Source: Blumeriella jaapii (Eukaryota; Ascomycota; Leotiomycetes; Helotiales; Drepanopezizaceae). Taken from it: 64,000 nt of DNA. Shown one piece after another: positions 1-9,500 of the stretch (its first letter is position 1; every line of letters begins with the position of its first letter). The notes beneath the pieces were generated by a model, which worked only from the letters and a program-made list of their open reading frames with translations, had not been told where the DNA came from and ran no database searches. The stretch spans positions 1,488,001 to 1,552,000 of the forward strand of contig VWND01000001.1 in the NCBI GenBank assembly GCA_009599575.1, in the 5' to 3' direction. Both the position numbers and the translations under genes were made by a program.

Positions 1-546
1 GTATTTGGAGGGTAATTGGTGCTGTTTTTCAGTAGCTTTCTTCAAAACGATACAAAACGCTTGCTCCCTCTTGGATTCCTTCTTGAAACGTTTGACTGTA
101 ACGAGATTAAGCTGTAAGCGTTCGACTGGGTATCGCCACGACTTAGCTCGAAAGCTTATAGCGGGGTCGATATCTCGCAACCAAGGGAACCCTAGAATAA
201 GTGAAACCCCTGGGATATCTATATCGCAAGCCACGAAATCGCTCTGTATCTCTTTAGTTGTTCCATAACTATCAGTGGCGCGAATGGGTTGCGTATGCGT
301 GCCGTAGGTGGTTACTTCTCTTCCCTCAACCGTAGATAGGTCAATACGTTCTTGAGTTGGTTTCCATTCACACTCAACTGATAACTTTTGGGTTACGCAG
401 TTTTTCTCCGCGCCGCAGTCGATGAGAGCTCGTTCCGTACGAGTTTCGCCCTTGGCTCCCTTAATCTCGACTGAAATTATCATTCTCTGCCTTTCTTCTT
501 CGCTCGATCTTGTTGGCAGCGACGAAATTAAGATCGAGCGGGAGCT
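1..546 (-). CDS. pol: pol, N-terminal part (aspartic protease), entered by -1 frameshift; partial
   Basis: An open frame runs on the minus strand from the end of gag to the window edge without a stop. It lies in the -1 frame relative to gag and is open through the overlap. The first in-frame ATG is at 481-483, but the frame is also open upstream to the slippery site at 546-552. The retropepsin active-site motif reads ALIDCGA, with Cys where Ser or Thr is usual. A later [16 protein letters not shown] segment matches the C-terminal half of gypsy proteases. RT and downstream domains lie outside the window but are seen in ruined form in copies B and C. Confidence 0.85.
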
Positions 547-552
547 TTTCCC
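501..552 (-). promoter_or_regulatory. -1 ribosomal frameshift signal between gag and pol
   Basis: The heptamer GGGAAAA (552-546) is in the gag frame as xxG GGA AAA, the canonical X XXY YYZ form. It is followed by a 5-nt spacer (545-541). Next is a perfect 11-bp inverted repeat, CGCTCGATCTT (540-530) with AAGATCGAGCG (511-501), enclosing an 18-nt loop. The gag stop codon (530-528) overlaps the loop-side end of the 5' arm. A slip of one base back enters a frame that stays open through pol. The function is inferred from this geometry. Confidence 0.8.
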
Positions 553-2067
553 GAATCCTTAGATTTGTTAGCTTCGGGGCAGTTTGGGGCTATATGTCCT
601 TTTCTGTTGCATTTATAGCATTCGACTTCTGGACAATTGGCCATGCGGTGCCCTTCCTTTTGGCAGCGACTGCACTTCGAAGGGTAAGAGGAGTCGTTAG
701 GAGTTCTAGGATTCCAAGGGATTTTGTTAGGGTTGTCGTTTTCTCGCTTTCGTTTTTCTCCTTGTGACGTATTCTCGAATCGAGGACGGTATGTATCTGT
801 TCTAGCCCTTGAGCCTTGATCGTGAGTATAGGTCTTTTCCTCCCTCTTCTCCTTGCGCTCGTCTCGTCGTCTATTATCTTTCGTTTCGTCGCTGATGACT
901 TTATTAGCACTTTCGATACGACGAGCGATTGATACCAATTCTTCGTGCGAGCTTGTAGCTGCAGTATTGCTTCGTTTGATGATTTCTTCTCGAAGAGTAG
1001 GTCGGAGTTTTGCGAAGAGCATCCTCCTCCTAGTCGCATCGTCTGTTATTTGCAACTGCTGTTCGAGGTTATCCAAATAAGCAACGAAATCGTCAACTGA
1101 TTCATGCTCTCTTTGCTTCGCTTTATCGTATGAATTCGAAGCCGCGATTTCTCGATTTTCCGCATCCATCAGAGAGTCCAACATCCATCTTTTGAAATCG
1201 TCCCATGTGGTTCGAATGTTCGTAGAACGTCGTTCGTATCCGGTCCACCTTCTCTCCATCTTATCGTCGAAGGCTAAAACACAGGCGTCAATTTTCTCTT
1301 GATCGGTACAGAATGTTACCCCTTTATCCTGGCGGAAGCTTCGCTCTGCACGCCGAATGAAAGATTGAGCTTCTTCAGTATTTTTCCCTCGATATGTTGG
1401 GAAGTCTCTCATTTTTGGTGCCCTTCGGCTCGAATTCGCTGTGTCTCCTACAGGAGGTATAGTATGCTCAGAGGAGATGCTAGGTCGTCTCCAATGGGTA
1501 TTGTTATCGTAGTGCTCCGAGGATACCCCATAGTAATCGCCGGCTTGGGTTATTTTCTGTCTTTTTTCAGTTGGGGGGCGGTGTTTAGGGGGTATAGAAA
1601 CCTCTTCTTCGATATCCTCGAAGGCGTCAAGTTCTCGTTGGAGTTGTTTTAACCTCCTCTCGGAGTTCGTCTCGGCGTCTTTTGGTTTCTTCGAGTCTTT
1701 TGATTGTTTCGTGGACCCTTTTCTCAGTCTTTTTCTGCTCCACTTTAGCTCGTATCTCCTCTCCTCTACTCTCCTACGTTCATCGTTCGTTCTCTTCTTG
1801 TTCGACGCGGGTTCGTTCATCAGCCAGATGAATCAGGGTCTCGGTGGAGGGTCCTCCCGAATCGCCTTGAGCGTGGCCTCCTTCAGTGATTTCTTCGATA
1901 GAAGGAGTTGGGGAGTCGTCGCGCCCTGGTGGTGGGGTATTTTCGACCCCTGGTGAGGCTGGTGACGTCAGGGGAGACGATGGTACGGGGTCTCCCTGAG
2001 CAGCCGAAGGTGCTGGGTCTCCTTGAGTAGCTGGAGGTGCCTGTTCTCTGCGAGTGCGAGGAGCCAT
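528..2067 (-). pseudogene. gag: gag of element A, interrupted by a 4-bp duplication
   Basis: Gag is the RNA-packaging structural protein. An N-terminal piece starts at the ATG at 2065-2067, is Pro/Ser/Thr-rich, and stops at 1780. The main frame (about 1820-528) carries a charged coiled-coil-like part, then a retrotransposon gag domain containing [12 protein letters not shown] and [14 protein letters not shown]. It ends with two CCHC zinc knuckles ([14 protein letters not shown] and [14 protein letters not shown]). The two frames differ by one base where copy A reads catcgttcgtt (1781-1791) and copy B lacks four of these bases. The ancestral gag was therefore one frame, and copy A is broken unless read otherwise. 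Confidence 0.85.
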
Positions 2068-2161
2068 GATATCGATAGTAACGATGTAGGTGTAGTAGTG
2101 TAGTAGGAGGTTGTCTTAGTAGTATCGAACTGCCGTCCCGGTGGGTAGAGAGAGATCAGAA
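2068..2161 (-). other. 5' leader of element A with putative self-priming primer-binding site
   Basis: This is the untranslated leader between the LTR and the gag ATG. Two bases inside the LTR end lies CTGATCTCTCTCTACC (minus strand, 2159-2144) rather than the TGG start expected of a tRNA-primed element. Its ends are complementary to GGTAGAGATCAG within the LTR (2245-2234), about 30 nt after a TATA-like sequence (around 2268-2275). That is the arrangement known from Tf1-type self-priming elements. Confidence 0.55.
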
Positions 2162-2574
2162 TGTAAGGATTGAAAGGCAGGGAAACACTAGTTCAGACAA
2201 TAGAGCTCAGATAAGGTTGGGTTGATAGTCAGACTGATCTCTACCTTCTACATCTCTAGTAGAAGGCGTGTATAAGTACAAAAGGAGGGGTGGAGCCCTC
2301 GAGAAGAGTATTTCCCAGGAAACCAGGCGAACCCCATTTAGTATGCTCTCCAGCCCCCATCCCGACCTCTTCTCAATCCTTCTCAATATAACCCTAATAA
2401 CTGGTTCCTTAGCAATCACTCCCATAGAGTGTTTTACCTAAATGTCATCTCCAGCCCCCACAGTACTATCCGGCCCCCACGGCCTATCCGCAGAGAGTGC
2501 TATTCGAGGGTTGGTAGGAGGCAGAGGGTCTTGGCGGATCACCTGACTCATACACGTGATGTTGGTTCCTGACA
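2162..2574 (-). repeat. LTR of element A (413 bp)
   Basis: On the minus strand it begins TGTCAGGAACC and ends CAATCCTTACA, the TG...CA ends of an LTR. Copies of the same 413-bp length are at 6143-6555 and 17937-18349. A TATA-like TTATACAC occurs near 2268-2275. The copy is not RIP-mutated. Confidence 0.92.
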
Positions 2575-2589
2575 GTAAACAATTGCTCG

Positions 2590-4510
2590 TCATTTTTTTT
2601 TAAATTTTTTTTTAAATCTGGCCGGCGGGAAAAACCATCCGCCGGATTAAAAACTCCTATTCTATATTCGATTGCAAAATCGTATTTAGCTAGCTCGTCG
2701 GCCCATCTCGCTTAGCGTCCGTTTAAACGTTTTTTCGTAAAAAAGTATTTTAAATTATAATAATTTGTACGCATAATAATAACGTCAAAAGCGCTACGTA
2801 AATATTAGCTTTATTATCTAAAAGCGTAAATTATAGCTATTAGCTTAGCGTCGTGGACCTCGTATTTTTATTTTATAAAAGAAAGCTTTTTCGAATAATA
2901 CGCGATGGAATGCTAACGTGCCTTCGCATTTTTTCCGAATAATTAAAATAATATTCCGCTTATAGCGAATTTCGAAGCGTTTGTTTCGACTTGGATTTTT
3001 AATCGAAGGTCGAAATAGCGTAGAATCGGTGTTTAGCAAAACTTTTTTTTTAAAAGTAAAAAAGCGAGCTTCGCTTCGAATAGAAAACGAAAAGGGCCCG
3101 ACATTTTTTCTCGTTGCATTCCTTTTAGAAAATCTGTAATAAATCGGCAAAGCTTAGCGTAGTTTTTAATAAAACGTTTATAAAAATTGGTAAAACCCAA
3201 AAACACTTGAATATTTCGCCACGTAGTAAAAGGGGGCCATTTCCGAATATTATTTATTTTCCTTGGGTTTATTTTAATTTCCGTAAAAGTAACGACGAAG
3301 CCTAGAAACTCAACCGTATTCGTATCGAAAGCATATTTTTCAGATTTCCGTAAAGTTTGTTAGCACGGAGTTTTTCGAGAATTTTTTTTACCGCGTTTGT
3401 ATAATCGTCGGAGTTTTCGGAGAATATTAGAATATCGTCGAGGTAAATTATACACGTAACATTTACTAAACCGACTAAAGCTTGATTAATATATGTTTGG
3501 AAAGTTGCTAGTGCGTTCGAAAGGCCGAAGAATAATACGCAATATTCGAAGTGTTCGTAACGAATGCGAAACGCAGTTTTCCATTTATCTTTTTCTTTTA
3601 TTCGAAGGCGGTGATACGCCTAAGTAAGGTTTAGCTTAATAAATATTTTAGCTCTTTTCAAACGATCCAAAGTTTCGCTTATAAAAGGTAAAGGAGTTCG
3701 ATTCTTAATCGTAACTGCGTTTAGACTTTTATAATCGACGCATAATCGTAAACTTCCGTCTTTTTTCGGTATGAATATTACCGGTGCGCCGGCAAGATTA
3801 ATAAACCTTTTTATTCAGCCTTTTTCTAAGCTCGAATCGAAATATTCGCGTAATTCGGTGAGTTCAAATTCCGACAAAGGGTAGACTGGTTTCCAAAAGG
3901 GGTCCTTCCTTTCCGCGAGGTTTATTCGATGTTTCATAGGATGGTGAGAAGCTAGAGTAACCGCGGCGGTATCGTCGAATACGTCGGCGTAATCGTCGTA
4001 TTTGAAAGGTAATTAATACTGTTTTTCAATAGCTTTTTTTAAAACGATATAAAACGCTTGCTTTCTTTTGGATTTCTTTTTGAAACGTTTGATTATAACG
4101 AAATTAAGCTGTAAGCGTTCGATTGGGTATCGCCACGATTTAGCTCGAAAGCTTATAGCGGAATCGATATTTCGCAACCAAAAAAACCTTAGAATAAGTG
4201 AAACCCCTGGGATATTTATATCGCAAGCCACGAAATCGCTTTGTATTTTTTTAATTGTTTTATAATTATTAATAGCGCGAATAGATTGCGTATGCGTGCC
4301 GTAGATGGTTACTTTTTTTTTTTCAACCGTAAATAAATTAATACGTTTTTAAATTGGTTTTTATTCATATTTAATTAATAATTTTTGGATTACGCAGTTT
4401 TTTTCCGCGCCGCAGTCGATAAAAGCTCGTTTCGTACGAGTTTCGCTTTTGACTTTTTTAATCTCGACTGAAATTATTATTTTCTGCTTTTTTTTTTCGC
4501 TCGATCTTAT
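2590..4510 (-). pseudogene. pol: pol of element B (protease, RT, RNase H), RIP-inactivated
   Basis: Protease sequence parallel to element A is read around 4010-4460, including [27 protein letters not shown] follows at lower positions and an RNase H piece with RSEARFFTFKKKVLLNTDSTL lies at about 2845-3150. Many stops are introduced by C-to-T change. No functional product is expected. Most change spares CpG. Confidence 0.85.
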
Positions 4511-4534
4511 TAGCAGCGACGAAATTAAAATCGA

Positions 4535-6055
4535 GCGAAAGCTTTTCCCGAATTTTTAAATTTGTTAGCTTCGGAACAGTTTAAAGCTATATGTCCTTTT
4601 TTATTGCATTTATAACATTCGACTTTTGAATAATTGGCCATGCGATGCCCTTCCTTTTGGCAGCGACTGCATTTCGAAAAGTAAAAGAAGTCGTTAAAAG
4701 TTCTAGAATTCCAAGGGATTTTGTTAGAATTGTCGTTTTTTCGCTTTCGTTTTTTTTTTTATGACGTATTTTCGAATCGAAAACGGTATATATCTGTTCT
4801 AGCCTTTAAGTTTTAATCGTAAATATAAGTCTTTTCTTTTCTTTTTTTTTTACGCTCGTTTCGTCGTTTATTATCTTTCGTTTCGTTGCTAATGATTTTA
4901 TTAGCATTTTCGATACGACGAGCGATTAATACCAATTCTTCGTGCGAGCTTGTAATTGCAGTATTGTTTCGTTTGATGATTTTTTTTCGAAAAGTAGGTC
5001 GGAGTTTTGCGAAAAGCATTTTTTTTTTAGTCGCATCGTCTGTTATTTGCAACTGTTATTCGAGGTTATTTAAATAAGCAACGAAATCGTTAATTAATTT
5101 ATATTCTTTTTGCTTCGCTTTATCGTATAAATTCGAAGCCGCGATTTCTCGATTTCCGCATCTATCAAAAAGTTTAATATCCATTTTTTGAAATCGTTCC
5201 ATATGATTCGAATATTCGTAAAACGTCGTTCGTATCCGGTTCATTTTCTTTTTATTTTATCGTCGAAAGCTAGAATATAAGCGTTAATTTTCTTTTAATT
5301 AATACAAAATATTACCCTTTTATTCTGGCGGAAACTTCGCTTTGCACGCCGAATAAAAAATTGAGCTTTTTTAGTATTTTTCCTTCGATATATTGAAAAG
5401 TCTTTTATTTTTGATGTTTTTCGGCTCGAATTCGCTGTGTTTTCTACAAAAGGTATAATATGCTTAAAAAAGATATTAGATCGTTTTTAATAGGTATTGT
5501 TATCGTAATGCTTCGAGAATATCCTATAGTAATCGCCGGCTTGGGTTATTTTTTGTTTTTTTTCAATTGGAGCGGTATTAAAAAATATAAAAACCTTTTT
5601 TTCGATATCTTCGAAAGCGTTAAGTTTTCGTTAAAATTATTTAATCTTTTTTCGGAGTTCGTTTCGGCGTTTTAAGGTTTCTTCGAATTTTTTAATTGTT
5701 TCGTAAATCTTTTTCTCAGTTTTTTTCTGCTTTATTTTAGCTCGTATCTTTTTTACTTTTTTACGTTTATCGTTTTCTTTTTGTTCGGCGCGGATTCGTT
5801 TATTAATCAGATAAATCAGAGTTTCGGTGGAAGATTTTTCCGAATCGTTTTGAGCGTGGCCTTTTTTAATAATTTCTTCGATAAAAAGAGTTGGGAAGTC
5901 GTCGCGCTCTGGTGATGGGGTGTTTTCGGCCTTTAATGAAACTGGTGACGTTAGAAAAAACGATGATACGAAGTTTCCTTGAGCAGCCGAAGATGCTGGG
6001 TCTTTTTGAATAGCCGGAGATGCTTGTTTTCTGCGAGTGCGAAAAGCTATAATAT
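4535..6055 (-). pseudogene. gag: gag of element B, RIP-inactivated
   Basis: The sequence aligns along its length with gag of element A. Fragments such as [20 protein letters not shown] (about 4995-5052) match the gag domain, and the zinc-knuckle region is at about 4580-4700. It lacks the 4-bp duplication that breaks gag in element A. It is riddled with stops from transition mutations. Confidence 0.85.
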
Positions 6056-6142
6056 CGATAGTAACGATATAAGTGTAGTAATATAATAAAAGGTTGTTTT
6101 AATAATATCGAATTGCCGTTCCGGTGGGTAGAAAGATCAAAA

Positions 6143-6555
6143 TGTAAGGATTAAAAAACAGGGAAATATTAGTTCAGATAATAAAGCTCAGATAAGATTG
6201 GGTTAATAGTCAGACTGATCTTTATCTTTTATATTTTTAATAGAAGGCGTGTATAAATACAAAAGAAGGGGTGGAGCCCTCGAAAAGAGTATTTCCCAGG
6301 AAACCAAGCGAATCCCATTTAGTATGCTTTCCAGCCCCTATCCCGACCTTTTTTTAATTTTTCTTAATATAACCCTAATAACTGGTTTCTTAGCAATTAT
6401 TCTTATAGAATGTTTTACCTAAATGTTATTTTCAGCCCTCATAGTACTATCCGGCCCCTACGGCCTATCCGCAGAGAGTGTTATTCGAGGGTTGGTAGGA
6501 GGCAGAGGGTCTTGGCGGATCACCTGACTCATACACGTGATGTTGGTTCCTGACA
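6143..6555 (-). repeat. LTR of element B (413 bp)
   Basis: It has the same length and ends as the element A LTR, with scattered C-to-T and G-to-A changes. The 5' end (minus strand) abuts unrelated AT-rich sequence at 6556. Confidence 0.88.
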
Positions 6556-9500
6556 GAAATACGCTTTCAGCCAGTTTATAAGTTTTGCAGAAGGACCGGA
6601 AAGCTTTTATACGCTAAATAAAAGTCGCGCATTTTTAGGAAAGCATATATAAAATCAGACGCGGAATACTACGTGAAATTTTTATTTAAGTTTATTTAAA
6701 AAACTTTGTATTAAAAGGTTTTTCGCTGCATTCGATAAGCGATTAATTTTTCGATTTCGTATTTAAGCTTATTAATTATATTAATAAATTCAGAAGCTAA
6801 ATTAATTTAATTTGAAAGCGCGTCGTCGGCTGTTTTACGCAGTCGATTAGCGTGGAAAACTAAATATACGTTTATAATATTAAAAAAGTTTAGTTTAAAA
6901 GCGTTGTCGAAAATTTTGGCTACAATTTTGAAAAAGCCGTTTGTAAGATTATCGAGTTTACGGAAAAGCCGGAAGGTCGGAAATAAACGCATATCGAGCT
7001 ATACGTAATCGCTAACGTTAAAATCGATCGCGCGGCGAGATTTATTCGCACTTTTTTTTATTTTGTTATAAACTTATTAAAAATGCGATTTGGCGAGGTT
7101 TTAAGCGTTATAATAGCGGCGAGCGTACGCACGAGCTTCGTTTGCGTTTAGCTTGTGTAAAAGGTTGGAGAAAAAGAAAGTATCGAGCTTTCAGTTTCAA
7201 TTAGTATAAAAAGTGTAATCGTATATAATTTTAAAAAATAAAAGGCCATTTAGATTTTCGTGAAAAAGGATTATTTAAGCGAAATTTATTATTGGAAGAA
7301 ATTCGCTTTAATCGTTTTAATAAAAATTCACGAAGAGTCGAAAGCGTTTTTGCAAATATTAGTTGTAAATTTCGGTTTGACCGTCGGTTTTAGAATAAGC
7401 GGCTATCGAAAGTTTTAATTGCGTACCGAATATTTTGTTTAATTCAGATCAGAAAATAGATTAATATTAAAAGCTACGATCGTTAATAATACTTTTTAAA
7501 AAGCCAAAATACTTATATACGTGGAATATATACAATTTAGCGAAGTTTCGAACGTCGATATTTTTATAATAAAAAATCGAAATAATTTGCTTAAAAAAGC
7601 GATTTATTATTACGAATACGTTATCGTAACCGTGTTTGTTTTTATTAAAGCTGCAAAAGTCTATTATAATATGTTTTTAAAAATGGTCAGAAACAGAAAA
7701 AAGCTGAAAAAGGCCGGAACGTTTATTTTTTAAAATAAAACTTTTTCGATAAGCGTAGCAATTGCGATAATATTGTTTTACGAAGGCTGTTATACCTCGC
7801 TAATAATATTAGTCCGAAAGCAATTGCGTAGTTTTGCGAACGCTAAAATAAGCGGTGGAAATCTGGTCGTGCATTTTTCGTACAAAGGCCAAACGAAAAT
7901 AATCGACGTTTGGTATTATTAAGCGATCGTAATATAACAGCAGGTCGCGTTCAAATATATACGAAATATTATTATCGTCGTTTTTTCGTAGCGTTTCGTA
8001 CAGCTTTTTTTCGGAAAGCTATTAAGCTGTTAACTGTGCGATTAGCGTAGAAAATTTAATTAACGATACGAAATGCGGAAAAAAAATTAGCTATTTTAAC
8101 GATAAAAACAGCTGTTTCGGAGGCCGTGGAAAGTCGAAGTTTTTCAGTCAAAAAGCGATAATCGATTTGATTTGCTTAAAAAAGGGTTTGCAAGCGCTAA
8201 ATACGTTTAAAAAAGTTTTGGCGGTCGAGTTCGCTCGTACGACGTATTAATACGTTAGCCAAAAAGTTATGTTTATTTGGTTTGTACGTAATAAAAAAGT
8301 TGTAATCGGCGAGGAGCTCGGCCCAGCGTATTTGTCGAGCGTTTAAAAATTTAAAAGTTATAAAATATTTTAAAGCTTTATAATTAATAATAATTTTAAT
8401 TTAATAAATTAAGCTAGCTAGTTTAATACGAAAATTGCCTAAAAATTTCACGATTGCGAGCATTTTTTTATCGTATACGACGTAGTTTAGCTTTGCGAAA
8501 GCTATAGTTTTGCTGAAATAGGCGATTAGGAGCCAGTCGTTATTATAAAATTGTAAAAGCACAAAAGCTATTACGCCGTCGAAAGCGTTAGTTTTTAATA
8601 TGCAAAAAAGGTTTTGCTTATAATATTATAAAATTAATGCAATAATAAAAGCTAGTATAAAAAGGTCGAAACTTTTTTAATACTCAGAAGTGAAATTGTA
8701 AAAAACGTTAGCTTTAGTTAAATAAACCAAAAGCTTTGCAATTATACCGTAATTTCGAATAAAACGTCGGTAAAAATTACAAAAACCAAAAAAGCTTTGT
8801 ACACTTTTTACAATAATAAAAAGCTTTTAGTAAGCGATTACAAAGACTTTTTTTGAATTTACTTTTAGGTTTTTAATCGAAATAATAAAATTTAAATAAC
8901 GAATCCAAATAACGTTGAATTTAAACTTTCGAATATCGGCCTGTAATTCAGCGTCAGCGAGCTTTTGAAACATTTTGCGAACGTATATAACGTGTTTCAA
9001 AAGGTCGGACGAATAAATAAAAATATCGTTTAAATATGCAATACAAAAATCGTTTAAATAATCGAAAAAAACGTTGTTTATATAACGTTGATAAATTGCG
9101 GGTTTATTAATAAAGTCAAAAAGTAGCATTTTGCATTTATAAGCGCCGTAACGCGTACGAAACGTCGTCAGTTTTTTACTGGCGAAATCCATTCGAATTT
9201 TATAAAAAGCTTAACGAATATCGAGCTTCGTAAAAATTCGTGCTTTCGAAAAACGAGCAAAAGTTTTATCGATAAAAAGAAAAAAGTAGCGATTTTTACG
9301 AATAACGTTATTAAAAGCTCGATAATCGATACAAAAACGTAGTAAATTATCGGGTTTTTTAGTAAAAAACATTAAAGCAGCGAAAAAAGCGGTAGAAAAT
9401 TCGATAAAGCTTTTGTCAAGGTTATTTTGCAAATAAGTTTTAATAATTTCGAGTTTTAAAATCGATATTTTATACAAAAAAGTGTATTTCAGCTTTTTTT

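Larger units (their letters stand above)
1..2574 (-). mobile_element. Element A: Ty3/gypsy LTR retrotransposon, 5' part, little RIP
   Basis: The element reads on the minus strand. From its 5' end it holds an LTR (2162-2574), a short leader (2068-2161), gag (528-2067) and the start of pol, which leaves the window at position 1. Base composition is ordinary and reading frames are long, unlike the related copies B and C, which show the same sequence with massive C-to-T and G-to-A change. The element is classed as Ty3/gypsy because the homologous copy C has the order protease-RT-RNase H-integrase-chromodomain. It is joined at 2574/2575 to the interior of copy B pol, so it appears to have inserted there. 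The other LTR lies outside the window. Confidence 0.93.
2575..6555 (-). mobile_element. Element B: RIP-degraded copy of the same retrotransposon, split by element A
   Basis: The same order as element A is visible on the minus strand: LTR (6143-6555), leader, gag (about 4535-6055), protease (about 4010-4510), RT (about 3180-3950) and RNase H (about 2590-3180). At 2575 it stops in RNase H/pol against the LTR of element A. Copy C continues past the equivalent point, so the rest of B should lie beyond the far end of A. The differences from A are almost all C-to-T or G-to-A. Confidence 0.9.
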
